Of a stretch of 64,000 nucleotides of DNA, positions 17,502 through 26,347 are shown in pieces. This DNA comes from Micromonospora sp. MW-13 (GTDB lineage: Bacteria; Actinomycetota; Actinomycetes; Mycobacteriales; Micromonosporaceae). Each line of letters begins with the position of its first letter. Position 1 is the first letter of the stretch. The notes beneath the pieces are model-generated. The model did no database searches and was not told the origin of the DNA. It worked only from the letters and a program-made list of their open reading frames with translations. The position numbers were made by a program, and so were the translations under genes. The DNA is taken from NCBI RefSeq assembly GCF_003434305.1, contig NZ_QKKX01000056.1, positions 18,960-82,959 on the forward strand. Reading direction: 5' to 3'.

Positions 17502-18722
17502 ATGACCGACCACCGCAGGCTCGGCCGGGAGCTGGAGCTGTTCGTCTCCGACCCGCTGGCCGGCGCCGGCCTGCCCATCTGGCTGCCGGCGGGCGCTGCC
17601 GCCCGGCACGCCGTCGAGGCGTACGTCCACGAGCTGGAGCGACGGGCGGGCTACCAGCACGTCTACTCGCCGCCGCTGGGCAAGCGGGAGCTGTTCGAGC
17701 TCTCCGGCCACCTCGGCTACTTCGCCGACGACATGTTCCCGCCGATGCGGCTGAGCCCGGACGACGAGTTCGTGCTCCGCCCGGCGCTCTGCCCGCACCA
17801 CGCCTTGGTCTTCCGGGCCCGGGGCCGGTCCTACCGGGAGCTGCCGCTGCGGGTCGGCGAGCTGGGCGGGATGTACCGGGCGGAGCGCTCGGGGGTGCTC
17901 GGCGGGCTGTCCCGGGTGCGCGCCATCTCGCTCAACGACGCGCACAACTTCTGCGCCCTGGACCAGGTGGGTGAGGAGGTCGCGGCGATCCTGGCGCTGA
18001 TCCGCGAGGCGCACGCCGCGCTCGGCGTCCGCCCGGCGGGGTTCCGGCTGTCGCTGCGCGGTCCGGGCCAGCGGTACGTCGGCACCGACGAGCAGTGGCG
18101 CCGGGCCGAGGACCTGCTCCGGGAGGCATTGAACGGGGTGGACGTCGTCGAGGCCCCCGGCGACGCCGCGTTCTACGGCCCGAAGATCGACATCCAGGTC
18201 GCCGACCCGACCGGCCGGGAGTCCAGCCTCGCCACCGTCCAGCTCGACTTCGACAAGCCCGAGAAGTTCGACCTGTCGTACACCGGCTCCGACGGCGTCC
18301 GGCGGCGTCCGGTGATGGTGCACCGCAGCCTGGTCGGCAGCATGGAGCGGCTGTTCGCCCACCTGATCGAGGCGCACGACGGCGCCTTCCCACCCTGGTA
18401 CGCCCCTGTGCAGGTGACCGTGCTCCCGGTCGACCCCGACGATCCGGGCCAGGCCGCGGCGGCCGACCGGCTCGCCCGGGACGCCATCGCGCTCGGCCTG
18501 CGGGCCGAGGTCGACGGGGGCGGGTCGCTGGGCTCCCGGATCCGCGACACCGCCCGCCGCCGGGTGCCGTACGTCGCGGTGCTCGGCGCCCGGGAGGCGG
18601 CCGATGGCGCGGTCGCCCTGCGCCTGCGCGACGGTCGTCGCCTGGACCCGCGGCCCGCCGCCGACGCCCTGGCCCTGGTCGCGTCGGTGGTCGCCACCCG
18701 GTCGGCGGCGTTGCTGCCCTGA
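17502..18722 (+). CDS. Threonyl-tRNA synthetase paralogue lacking TGS and editing domains
   Basis: 406 residues covering only the class II catalytic core (about 15-290) and anticodon-binding domain (about 300-406); normal bacterial ThrRS is about 640 with N-terminal TGS and editing domains. All three ThrRS zinc ligands appear present: Cys near 96 (ALCPHH), His near 148 (NDAHNFC) and His near 274 (VMVHRS). Motif 2 RVGELGGMYRAERSG and motif 3 GSMERL are intact, so it should be able to charge tRNA but not edit mis-charged Ser. ATG 17502 has a GAGGGAG ribosome-binding site. A second full-length thrS is presumably elsewhere (inference). Confidence 0.88.
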   Translation: MTDHRRLGRELELFVSDPLAGAGLPIWLPAGAAARHAVEAYVHELERRAGYQHVYSPPLGKRELFELSGHLGYFADDMFPPMRLSPDDEFVLRPALCPHHALVFRARGRSYRELPLRVGELGGMYRAERSGVLGGLSRVRAISLNDAHNFCALDQVGEEVAAILALIREAHAALGVRPAGFRLSLRGPGQRYVGTDEQWRRAEDLLREALNGVDVVEAPGDAAFYGPKIDIQVADPTGRESSLATVQLDFDKPEKFDLSYTGSDGVRRRPVMVHRSLVGSMERLFAHLIEAHDGAFPPWYAPVQVTVLPVDPDDPGQAAAADRLARDAIALGLRAEVDGGGSLGSRIRDTARRRVPYVAVLGAREAADGAVALRLRDGRRLDPRPAADALALVASVVATRSAALLP

Positions 18723-18737
18723 CCCCGGCCCGGGGTC
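18721..18737. terminator. Small hairpin between convergent ThrRS and ABC genes
   Basis: GACCCC/GGGGTC palindrome with a short GC-rich loop overlapping the ThrRS stop codon; the only terminator candidate in this 47-base interval. Confidence 0.45.
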
Positions 18738-18769
18738 GGTCGCTGTCGCTGGATCTCCGGCCACGACGA

Positions 18770-20815
18770 TCAGCCCTGGACCGAGGCGGCGGTTCGCGTC
18801 ACGGGCTCGGGGAGGACGACCGGGTCGGGCTGGGTGAACTGGGACTGGTAGAGCCGGTGGTACGCGCCCCGGGCGGCCAGCAGCCGCTCGTGGGTGCCCT
18901 GCTCGACGATGCTGCCGTTCTCCATCATCAGGATCAGGTCGGCGTCCCGGATGGTGGAGAGGCGGTGGGCGATGACGAAGCTGGTCCGGTCCGAGCGCAG
19001 CGCCGCCATCGCCCGCTGGAGCAGCACCTCGGTGCGGGTGTCCACCGAGCTGGTCGCCTCGTCGAGGATCAGCAGCGAAGGCTCGGCCAGGAACGCCCGG
19101 GCGATGGTGATGAGCTGCTTCTCGCCGGCGCTGACGTTGCTGCCCTCCTCGTCGATGACGGTGTCGTAGCCGTCGGGGAGGCTGCGGACGAACCGGTCCA
19201 CGAAGGTGGCCCGGGCGGCGGCGACGATCTCCTCCTCGCTGGCGGTCGGCCGGCCGTAGGCGATGTTGTCCCGGATGGTGCCGCCGAACAGCCAGGTGTC
19301 CTGGAGCACCATGCCGATCCGGCCGCGCAGGTAGTCCCGGCGCAGGGTGCTGACGTCCACCCCGTCCAGGGTGATCCGGCCGGCGTCCAGCTCGTAGAAC
19401 CGCATGATCAGGTTGACCAGGGTGGTCTTTCCCGCCCCGGTCGGCCCGACGATCGCCACCGTGTGCCCCGGCTCGGCGACCAGCGACAGGTCCTCGATCA
19501 GCGGCTTGTCCGGCTCGTACCGGAAGGAGACGTGCTCGAACTCGACCCGGCCGTGCGGGTCGGTCACCCGGGCCGGCGCGGCCGGGTCGGGGCTCTGCTC
19601 GTCGGCGTCGAGGACGGCGAACACCCGCTCGGCGGAGGCCACCCCGGACTGGAGCAGGTTCGCCATCGAGGCGACCTGGGTGAGCGGCTGGGTGAACTGG
19701 CGCGAGTACTGGATGAACGCCTGCACGTCACCGAGGCTCATCGAGCCCGAGGCCACCCGCAGGCCGCCGACCACGGCGATCGCCACGTAGCTGAGGTTCC
19801 CGACGAACATCATCGCCGGCATGATGATCCCGGAGATGAACTGGGCGCCGAAGCTGGCCCGGAACAGCTCCTCGTTCTTGGCGGTGAAGGCCGCCTCCAC
19901 CTCGCGCTGCCGGCCGAAGACCTTGACCAGCTCGTGGCCGGTGAACGCCTCCTCGATCTGGCCGTTCAGCTCGCCGGTGTGCTTCCACTGGGCGATGAAC
20001 TTCGGCTGCGAGCGCTTGGCGATCTGGCCGGTCACCACCACCGACAGCGGCACCGCGACCAGGGCGACCAGCGCCAGCAGCGGCGAGATCCAGAACATCA
20101 TGGCCAGCACGCCGACCAGGGTGAGCAGCGAGGTGAGTAGCTGGCTCAGGGTCTGCTGGAGGGTCTGCGAGATGTTGTCGATGTCGTTGGTGACCCGGCT
20201 GAGCAGCTCGCCGCGCGGCTGCCGGTCGAAGTAGGGCAGCGGCAGCCGGTTCAGCTTCTCCTCCACCTCGGCGCGCAGCCGCAGCACGGTGCGCTGCACC
20301 ACGCCGTTGAGCAGCCAGCCCTGCCACCACATCAGCAGGCTGGCCGCCAGGTAGAGGCCGAGCGCCAGCAGCAGCACCCGGCCCAGCGCGGTGAAGTCGA
20401 TGCCCACCCCGGGCACCAGGTCCATCCGGGCGAGCATGTCGGCGAAGTTGTCGTTGCCGGCCGCCCGGGCCGCCGCCACGGCCTGCTCGGCGGTGGTCCC
20501 GGCCGGGAGCTGCCGGGCGATCACCCCGCTGAAGATCAGGTCGGTGGCGTGACCGAGGACCTTCGGTCCGTACACGCTGAACCCGACGCTGATCAGGGCG
20601 AGCCCGACGATGACGACGAGCGGGAGCCGGTGTGGCCGCAGCCGCCCCAGCAGCCGGCGGGCGGACGGCCCGAAGTTCATCGACTTCTCGGCCGGCATGC
20701 CGGCGCCCGGCATCGGGCCGCCGCGGTGGCCGCCCGGGGGCAGCCGCGGCGGCGTCCGCGCCTCCGCGCCGGGCCGTCCCTGCGGCGGGGGCTTCTGACC
20801 CGGTACGGCGGTCAT
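18770..20815 (-). CDS. ABC exporter half-transporter, catalytically complete partner
   Basis: 681-residue fused membrane/ATPase subunit. An N-terminal Pro/Gly-rich extension (about 60 residues) precedes six transmembrane helices and an ATPase with Walker A GPTGAGKTTL near 459, signature NVSAGEKQL and Walker B LLILDEATSS with the catalytic Glu. Its ATG overlaps the preceding stop by four bases (ATGA), so it is translationally coupled to the partner at 20812-22545; together they form a heterodimeric multidrug-type exporter. Confidence 0.92.
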   Translation of the reverse strand: MTAVPGQKPPPQGRPGAEARTPPRLPPGGHRGGPMPGAGMPAEKSMNFGPSARRLLGRLRPHRLPLVVIVGLALISVGFSVYGPKVLGHATDLIFSGVIARQLPAGTTAEQAVAAARAAGNDNFADMLARMDLVPGVGIDFTALGRVLLLALGLYLAASLLMWWQGWLLNGVVQRTVLRLRAEVEEKLNRLPLPYFDRQPRGELLSRVTNDIDNISQTLQQTLSQLLTSLLTLVGVLAMMFWISPLLALVALVAVPLSVVVTGQIAKRSQPKFIAQWKHTGELNGQIEEAFTGHELVKVFGRQREVEAAFTAKNEELFRASFGAQFISGIIMPAMMFVGNLSYVAIAVVGGLRVASGSMSLGDVQAFIQYSRQFTQPLTQVASMANLLQSGVASAERVFAVLDADEQSPDPAAPARVTDPHGRVEFEHVSFRYEPDKPLIEDLSLVAEPGHTVAIVGPTGAGKTTLVNLIMRFYELDAGRITLDGVDVSTLRRDYLRGRIGMVLQDTWLFGGTIRDNIAYGRPTASEEEIVAAARATFVDRFVRSLPDGYDTVIDEEGSNVSAGEKQLITIARAFLAEPSLLILDEATSSVDTRTEVLLQRAMAALRSDRTSFVIAHRLSTIRDADLILMMENGSIVEQGTHERLLAARGAYHRLYQSQFTQPDPVVLPEPVTRTAASVQG

Positions 20816-22545
20816 GCCGGCACCCCCGCGGTCTGCTGGGAGGCGACGATCTCCGCGTAGGTAGGGCAGTTCTCCAGTAGCTCGGCGTGTCGGCCCATCC
20901 CGACGATGCCCCCGTCCTCAAGCACGATGATCTGGTCGGCGTCGACGATCGTGGAGACCCGCTGGGCCACGATCACCACCGCCGCGTCCGCGGTGACCGG
21001 CCGCAGCGCCGCCCGGAGCCGGGCGTCGGTGCCGAGGTCGAGTGCCGAGAACGAGTCGTCGAACAGGTAGATCTCCGGCCGCCGGACCAGGGCCCGGGCG
21101 ATGGCCAGGCGCTGCCGCTGCCCGCCGGAGACGTTGGTGCCGCCCTGCGCGATCGGGGCGTCCAGCCCCTCGGGCAGCTCGGCGACGAAGTCGCGCGCCT
21201 GGGCGATCTCCAGGGCCGCCCACAGCTCCGCGTCGGTGGCGTCCGGGTTGCCGTACCGCAGGTTGCTGGCGATCGTCCCGCTGAACAGGTACGGCCGCTG
21301 CGGCACCAGCCCGATCCGCCGCCACAGCTCGTCGGGCGCCAGGTCGCGGACGTCCACCCCGTCGACCAGCACCGTGCCCGCAGTGGTGTCGACCAGCCGG
21401 GGGATCAGCGAGAGCAGGGTGCTCTTGCCGGATCCGGTGCTGCCGATGATCGCCGTGGTTCCGCCGGCCGCGACCCGGAAGGAGATGCCGTGCAGCACCG
21501 GCTCGCTGGCCCCCGGGTACTGGAACCGCACGTCGCGCAGCTCCAGCTCGCCCCGGCGGGTCACCTCGGTGACCGGCGCGGCCGGCGGCACCACCGAGGA
21601 GTCGGTGTCCAGCACCTCCACGATCCGCTCGGCACAGACCGCGGCGCGCGGCACCATCATCAGCATGAAGGTGGCCATCATGACGGCCATCAGGATCTGC
21701 ATCAGGTACGCCAGGAAGGCGGTGAGCGCGCCGACCTGGATCTGGCCGGCGTCCACCCGTTGCGCGCCGAACCACAGCACCGCGACGCTGGAGACGTTGA
21801 GCACCAGCATCACGACCGGGAAGATGAGGGCCATCAGCCGGCCGGTGCGCAGGGCGGTCGCGGTCAGGCGGACGTTCGCGCGGCCGAAACGTTCCGTCTC
21901 GTACGGCTCGCGGACGAACGCCCGGACCACCCGGATGCCCGTGATCTGCTCGCGCAGCACCCGGTTGACCGTGTCGATCCGGACCTGCATGAGCCGGAAC
22001 CCGGGCACCATCCGCCAGATGATCAGCCCGAGCGCGAGCGCCAGCACCGGGACGCAGACCAGCATCAGCCAGGACAGCCCGACGTCCTCGCGCAGCGCCA
22101 TCACCACCCCGCCCACGCTCATGATCGGGGCGGCGACGAGCATGGTGCAGCTCATCAGCACGAGCATCTGCACCTGTTGCACGTCGTTGGTGCTGCGGGT
22201 GATCAGCGAGGGCGCGCCGAACCGGGCGACCTCGCGGGCGGAGAAGCGGTTGACGTGGCCGAAGACCTTCGCCCGGACATCCCGGCCGAAGCCCATCGCC
22301 GTGCGCGCGCCGAGGTAGACCGCGGCGGTCGAGCAGGCGATCTGGACCAGGCTGACCAGCAGCATCCAGCCGCCGGTGCGCATGATGTAGCCGGTGTCGC
22401 CGAGGGCCACGCCCTGGTCGATGATGTCGGCGTTGAGGCTCGGCAGGTAGAGCGAGGCCATCGTGCCGACGAACTGGAACGCCACCACCGCCGCCAGCGG
22501 TCGGTGGTAGGGCCGCAGGTGGGTGCGGAGTAGCCGGATCAGCAC
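20812..22545 (-). CDS. ABC exporter half-transporter with degenerate ATPase site
   Basis: 577 residues: six transmembrane helices then an ATPase with Walker A GSTGSGKSTL near 369, canonical signature VSGGQRQRL and Walker B YLFDDSFSALD. The residue after the Walker B Asp is Asp instead of the catalytic Glu, as in the degenerate subunit of heterodimeric exporters such as TM287/288 and BmrCD. GTG 22545 with GAGGA upstream was chosen because the membrane domain begins LIRLLRTHLRPY; the longer frame upstream is an antisense-like shadow of marR. It overlaps the marR stop by seven bases. Confidence 0.92.
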   Translation of the reverse strand: MLIRLLRTHLRPYHRPLAAVVAFQFVGTMASLYLPSLNADIIDQGVALGDTGYIMRTGGWMLLVSLVQIACSTAAVYLGARTAMGFGRDVRAKVFGHVNRFSAREVARFGAPSLITRSTNDVQQVQMLVLMSCTMLVAAPIMSVGGVVMALREDVGLSWLMLVCVPVLALALGLIIWRMVPGFRLMQVRIDTVNRVLREQITGIRVVRAFVREPYETERFGRANVRLTATALRTGRLMALIFPVVMLVLNVSSVAVLWFGAQRVDAGQIQVGALTAFLAYLMQILMAVMMATFMLMMVPRAAVCAERIVEVLDTDSSVVPPAAPVTEVTRRGELELRDVRFQYPGASEPVLHGISFRVAAGGTTAIIGSTGSGKSTLLSLIPRLVDTTAGTVLVDGVDVRDLAPDELWRRIGLVPQRPYLFSGTIASNLRYGNPDATDAELWAALEIAQARDFVAELPEGLDAPIAQGGTNVSGGQRQRLAIARALVRRPEIYLFDDSFSALDLGTDARLRAALRPVTADAAVVIVAQRVSTIVDADQIIVLEDGGIVGMGRHAELLENCPTYAEIVASQQTAGVPA

Positions 22546-23021
22546 GGCCGGTCCTCGGGTCTCGCGTCGGGGCTCGTCATCTGTGGCTCCTCTCCACTGC
22601 CGATGACCTCGTACAGGAACTGCCGGATCACGGCTGCCTTCGCCGGGTCGGCGTCGACGGAGGTCAGCGGTCCTCTGTTCTGCATGAGGGTGGTGAGCTT
22701 GGCGACCCGCTCCCGGCCGGCGGGGGTGAGGGCAAGCCGTACGCTGCGCCGGTCGGCGTCGTCGCGGTGCCGCTCGACCAGGCCGTCGCGTTCCAGGGTG
22801 TCGACGATGCCGGTGAGGGTGGCAGGGCGGACGAAACAGCGCTCGGCGACCACCCGGTGCGGCAGTTCGCCGTGCCGGGCGAGGGTGATCAGGGTGCCCA
22901 TGCCGGCCTGGGTGAGGCCGTGCTCCTCGGCCAGGTAGCGGTTCCACCGCTGGCCGACGATGTGGCCGGCGGTGACCAACAGACGGCCCAGCGGCACGTC
23001 CCCCAACCCGGTCAGGTCCAT
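22539..23021 (-). CDS. MarR family transcriptional regulator of the ABC exporter operon
   Basis: 160-residue winged-helix regulator. The recognition region is ELPHRVVAERCFVRPATLTG and the wing is ERDGLVERHRDDADRRSVRLALT, both typical of MarR. It is first in an operon with the two ABC half-transporters, overlapping the next gene. ATG 23021 lies seven bases after TAATCT on the reverse strand (leaderless), and a 13-bp palindrome sits just upstream of that hexamer, suggesting autoregulation. The inducer is unknown. Confidence 0.9.
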   Translation of the reverse strand: MDLTGLGDVPLGRLLVTAGHIVGQRWNRYLAEEHGLTQAGMGTLITLARHGELPHRVVAERCFVRPATLTGIVDTLERDGLVERHRDDADRRSVRLALTPAGRERVAKLTTLMQNRGPLTSVDADPAKAAVIRQFLYEVIGSGEEPQMTSPDARPEDRPC

Positions 23022-23038
23022 GCCACTCAGATTAGCTC

Positions 23039-23051
23039 CCTGATAGTCAGG
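23039..23051. promoter_or_regulatory. Candidate MarR operator
   Basis: CCTGATAGTCAGG: 5-bp arms with a 3-base centre, positioned just upstream of the marR -10 hexamer. Occupancy would block transcription of the marR-ABC operon. Confidence 0.5.
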
Positions 23052-23192
23052 CCCCAAACGAGATTGCGGCGGCGGTGACGAGGAACACCGCTTGGAGCAA
23101 CGCACGTGGGGCGAGCCGGGTTACCGCTCACCCACCCACCCCTCACCAACCGTGATTCGGTCGGGGGAGAGGAGGAGAGGGGGAGAGGGGGG

Positions 23193-24632
23193 TCACCAGC
23201 TCGTCGGCAGGGGCATGCCCTCGGTGTAGCCGGCCGTGCTCTGCACCCCGACCAGCGCCCGCTCGTGGAACTCGGCCAGGTTCCGCGCGCCCGCGTACGT
23301 GAACGCGCTGCGCACCCCGGCGATGATCTCGTCGATCAGGTCCTCCACGCCCGGCCGGGTCGGATCCAGGTACATCCGGGCCGAGGAGATGCCCTCCTCG
23401 AAGACCGCCTTGCGGGCCCGGTCGAACGGGCTGTCGTCGGCGGTCCGGGCGCTGACCGCCCGGGACGAGGCCATCCCGAAGCTCTCCTTGTACCGCCGGC
23501 CGTCCGCGTCGGTGTACAGGTCGCCCGGTGACTCGTACGTGCCGGCGAACCAGGACCCGATCATCACGTTCGACGCGCCGGCCGCCAGCGCGAGCGCCAC
23601 GTCCCGGGGGTGCCGCACCCCGCCGTCGGCCCAGACGTGCCGGCCCAGGTCCCGGGCCGCCGCCGCGCAGTCGAGCACGGCGGAGAACTGCGGCCGACCC
23701 ACCCCGGTCATCATCCGGGTGGTGCACATCGCGCCCGGTCCGACGCCCACCTTCACGATGTCCGCGCCGGCCTCGACCAGGTCGCGTACCCCATCGGCGG
23801 TGACCACGTTGCCGGCCGCTACCGGGACGCCCGGGTCCAACTTGCGCACCGCCCGCAGCGCGGAGATCATCCGTTCCTGGTGGCCGTGCGCGGTGTCCAC
23901 CACCAGGGTGTCCACCCCCGCCTCCAGCAGCGCGGCGGCCTTGCCGGTGACGTCGCCGTTGATCCCGACCGCCGCCGCGACCCGCAGCCGGCCCCGGTCG
24001 TCCGTCGCGGGCCGGTAGAGGGTGGCGCGCAACGCGCCCTTGCGGGTCAGCACCCCGACCAGCCGGCCCTCGCCGTCCACCACCGGCGCGAGCCGCCGCC
24101 GGCCCGCCGAGAGCCGGTCGAATCCGGTCCGCGGGTCCGCGTCCGCCGGCACCGTGTGCAGCTCGGTCGACATCACGTGCCGGAGCTGGGCGAACCGGTC
24201 CACCCCCACGGTGTCCGCCTCGGTCACCACCCCCAGCGGGCGACCGGCCTCGTCGACCACGACCACCGCGCCGTGCGAGCGCTTGGGCAGCAGGTGGATG
24301 GCGTCGCCGACGGTGTCGGTCGGGCCGAGCGTGATCGCGGTGTCGTGCACCAGGTGCCGTCGCTTGACCCAGGCGACGACGGTGGCGACGACCTCGATGG
24401 GGATGTCCTGCGGGATCACCGCGACGGCGCCACGTCGGGCGACGGTCTCGGCCATCCGCCGGCCGGCCACCGCCGTCATGTTCGCCACCACCAGCGGGAT
24501 CGTGCTGCCCGTGCCGTCCGCGGTGGCCAGGTCGACATCCAGCCGGGAGCCGACCTCGGAGCGGGCCGGCGCCATGAAGACGTCGTTGTAGGTCAGGTCG
24601 TGCGCGGGAACCGCGCCATGAAGGAAGCGCAC
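23193..24632 (-). CDS. guaB1: GuaB1 family protein (GMP reductase-type IMPDH homologue with CBS domains)
   Basis: 479-residue (beta/alpha)8 enzyme with a CBS pair inserted at about 95-215. The catalytic loop GPGAMCTTRMMTGVGRPQ resembles GMP reductase (TTRxxTGVGxPQ) more than IMP dehydrogenase. The mycobacterial homologue GuaB1 was shown to be a CBS-containing GMP reductase, converting GMP to IMP with NADPH. The family lacks the normal IMPDH flap motif. GTG start at 24632; AATGAT six bases upstream could serve as a leaderless -10. A G/A-rich tract (23163-23192) follows the stop. Confidence 0.87.
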   Translation of the reverse strand: MRFLHGAVPAHDLTYNDVFMAPARSEVGSRLDVDLATADGTGSTIPLVVANMTAVAGRRMAETVARRGAVAVIPQDIPIEVVATVVAWVKRRHLVHDTAITLGPTDTVGDAIHLLPKRSHGAVVVVDEAGRPLGVVTEADTVGVDRFAQLRHVMSTELHTVPADADPRTGFDRLSAGRRRLAPVVDGEGRLVGVLTRKGALRATLYRPATDDRGRLRVAAAVGINGDVTGKAAALLEAGVDTLVVDTAHGHQERMISALRAVRKLDPGVPVAAGNVVTADGVRDLVEAGADIVKVGVGPGAMCTTRMMTGVGRPQFSAVLDCAAAARDLGRHVWADGGVRHPRDVALALAAGASNVMIGSWFAGTYESPGDLYTDADGRRYKESFGMASSRAVSARTADDSPFDRARKAVFEEGISSARMYLDPTRPGVEDLIDEIIAGVRSAFTYAGARNLAEFHERALVGVQSTAGYTEGMPLPTSW

Positions 24633-24699
24633 CCGGCCATCATTCCCGCCCCCGGGCGTCGCCGCCGCCGGTGGTCGCGGAAAACACCCTCCGCCGCGC

Positions 24700-25308
24700 T
24701 CAGGATCCGGCCAGCAACGCCACCGCCACCCCGGCCATCACGGCCGCGATCGCGCCGTCGAGGATCCGCCAGGCCGCGGTACGCGCGAGCAGCGGCGCCA
24801 GCCGGTGCGCCCCGGCCCCCAGCGCGGTGAACCAGGCGACGCTGGCGGCGACCGCGCCCGCCGCGAAGACCCACCGGTGCTCGTGCTGCTGCGCCACCCC
24901 GCCGAGCAGCAGCACGGTGTCCAGGTACACGTGCGGGTTGAGGTAGGTGAAGGCGAGGCAGGCCAGCAGGGTGGCCCGCAGCGTGGCCGGCGGCCGGTCG
25001 GTCGGCACGAGCACGTCGGGGCGTAGCGCGCGGCGGGCCGCCAGCGCCGCGTAGCAGAGCAGGAACGCGGCACCGCCCCAGCGGATCGCGGTCAGCAGCA
25101 TCGGCCGACCGGTGACCAGCGAACCGACGCCGGCCACGCCGGCCGTGATCAGCAACGCGTCCGAGGCGGCGCAGGCCGCGACGACCGGGACCACGTGTTC
25201 CCGGCGCAGGCCCTGGCGGAGCACGAAAGCGTTCTGCGCCCCGATGGCGACGATGAGGGCGACGGAGACGGCGAACCCGGCGATCGCCGAGGTGATCATG
25301 TCTGGCAC
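24700..25308 (-). CDS. lysE: LysE/ArgO family amino acid exporter
   Basis: 202-residue inner-membrane exporter of basic amino acids. The N-terminal signature GAQNAFVLRQGLRREHV and the central FTYLNPHVYLDTVLLLGG are diagnostic of LysE/ArgO. About six hydrophobic helices are visible. The GTG at 25308 is six bases after TAGCGT on the reverse strand (leaderless). It is divergent from a LysG/ArgP-type activator, the standard arrangement for lysine- or arginine-induced export. Confidence 0.93.
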   Translation of the reverse strand: MPDMITSAIAGFAVSVALIVAIGAQNAFVLRQGLRREHVVPVVAACAASDALLITAGVAGVGSLVTGRPMLLTAIRWGGAAFLLCYAALAARRALRPDVLVPTDRPPATLRATLLACLAFTYLNPHVYLDTVLLLGGVAQQHEHRWVFAAGAVAASVAWFTALGAGAHRLAPLLARTAAWRILDGAIAAVMAGVAVALLAGS

Positions 25309-25377
25309 GCGACGACGCTACGATCCCGCCCCACAGCCGGTCCAACTAAACTTTCTGACGGTCGATAAGCTGCGCTG

Positions 25378-26274
25378 ATGGACGCGCTCGACTCCACCCA
25401 GCTCCGTACGCTCGCAGCCGTGGTCGGGGAGGGCAGCTTCGAGGCGGCGGCCCGGCTGCTGCACGTCACGCAGTCGGCGGTGAGCCAGCGGATCAAGGCG
25501 TTGGAGGAGAGCGTCGGCCAGGTCCTCGTGCGCCGGACCCGGCCCTGCGGGGTGACCGAGGCGGGCCGGCCGCTGCTCCGCCTCGCCGGTCAGCTCGTCC
25601 TGCTGGAACGCGAGGCGCTGGCCGACGCCCGCGGCCCGCTCGCCGGGGCGCGTCCCCGGACCCGGGTGGCCGTGGTGGTCAACGCCGACTCCCTCGCCAC
25701 CTGGTTCGTCGGCGCGCTGGCCCGGCTGCCGGCGGAGCTGGCGCTCTCCTTCGACATCCGGCAGGACGACCAGGACCACACCGCCGACCTGCTCCGCGAC
25801 GGCACCGTGACGGCTGCGGTGACCGCCCAGCGCGAGGCGGTGCAGGGCTGCCGGGTACGTCGGCTCGGCGCCATGCGCTACCGCGCGCTGGCCACCCCGG
25901 CCCTGGCCGGCCGCTGGTTCGCCGACGGGCTGTCCGCGTCGGCCCTGGCCGCCGCGCCGATGGTCGTCTTCGACCGCAAGGACCGGGTGCAGCACCGGTT
26001 CCTGCGGGCGGTGACCGGGCGGGACCTCGATCCGCCGGTGCACTATGTGCCGTCCGTGCCGGCGTTCGGCGAGGCCATCCGGCTCGGCCTGGGCTGGGGG
26101 CTGGTCCCGGAGCAGCAGGCCCGCGCCGACCTGGCCGCCGGGGCGTACGTCGACCTGGATCCCGGCCGGCACGTCGACGTGCCGTTGTACTGGCAGCACT
26201 GGCGGCTGGACTCGGCGGTGCTGGGCGCGCTGACCGACGCGGTCCGCGCCGCGTCGGCCGAGGCCCTGCGCTGA
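25378..26274 (+). CDS. lysG: LysR-type regulator of the ArgP/LysG group
   Basis: 298-residue LysR-type activator with N-terminal helix-turn-helix (FEAAARLLHVTQSAVSQRIK) and a periplasmic-binding-like effector domain. ArgP/LysG group membership follows from the MDALDSTQLRTLAAVVGEGSF start, RRTRPCGVTEAG, and divergence from lysE. It probably activates lysE when Lys or Arg accumulates. ATG 25378 is six bases after TAAGCT (25366-25371): leaderless. The 69-base shared intergenic region holds both promoters. Confidence 0.9.
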   Translation: MDALDSTQLRTLAAVVGEGSFEAAARLLHVTQSAVSQRIKALEESVGQVLVRRTRPCGVTEAGRPLLRLAGQLVLLEREALADARGPLAGARPRTRVAVVVNADSLATWFVGALARLPAELALSFDIRQDDQDHTADLLRDGTVTAAVTAQREAVQGCRVRRLGAMRYRALATPALAGRWFADGLSASALAAAPMVVFDRKDRVQHRFLRAVTGRDLDPPVHYVPSVPAFGEAIRLGLGWGLVPEQQARADLAAGAYVDLDPGRHVDVPLYWQHWRLDSAVLGALTDAVRAASAEALR

Positions 26275-26347
26275 GCCACCGCACGGTCGTCAGGAGGGGC
26301 TCTTCGGGCGGGTGCCGGGGCGCGCTGACCGGACCCCTCGGTACACC

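Noticed and set aside
20812..22947. 711-codon version of the first ABC half-transporter
   Set aside because: The N-terminal 134 codons overlap marR out of frame and have no membrane or family features; GTG 22545 has a Shine-Dalgarno site.
16352..23021. Antibiotic cluster with ThrRS self-resistance
   Set aside because: No biosynthetic genes flank the ThrRS paralogue; neighbours are DedA, a MarR-ABC exporter and GuaB1.
23163..23192. Purine-rich tract before guaB1 stop
   Set aside because: Simple G/A-rich sequence without hairpin or motif; noted only as composition.
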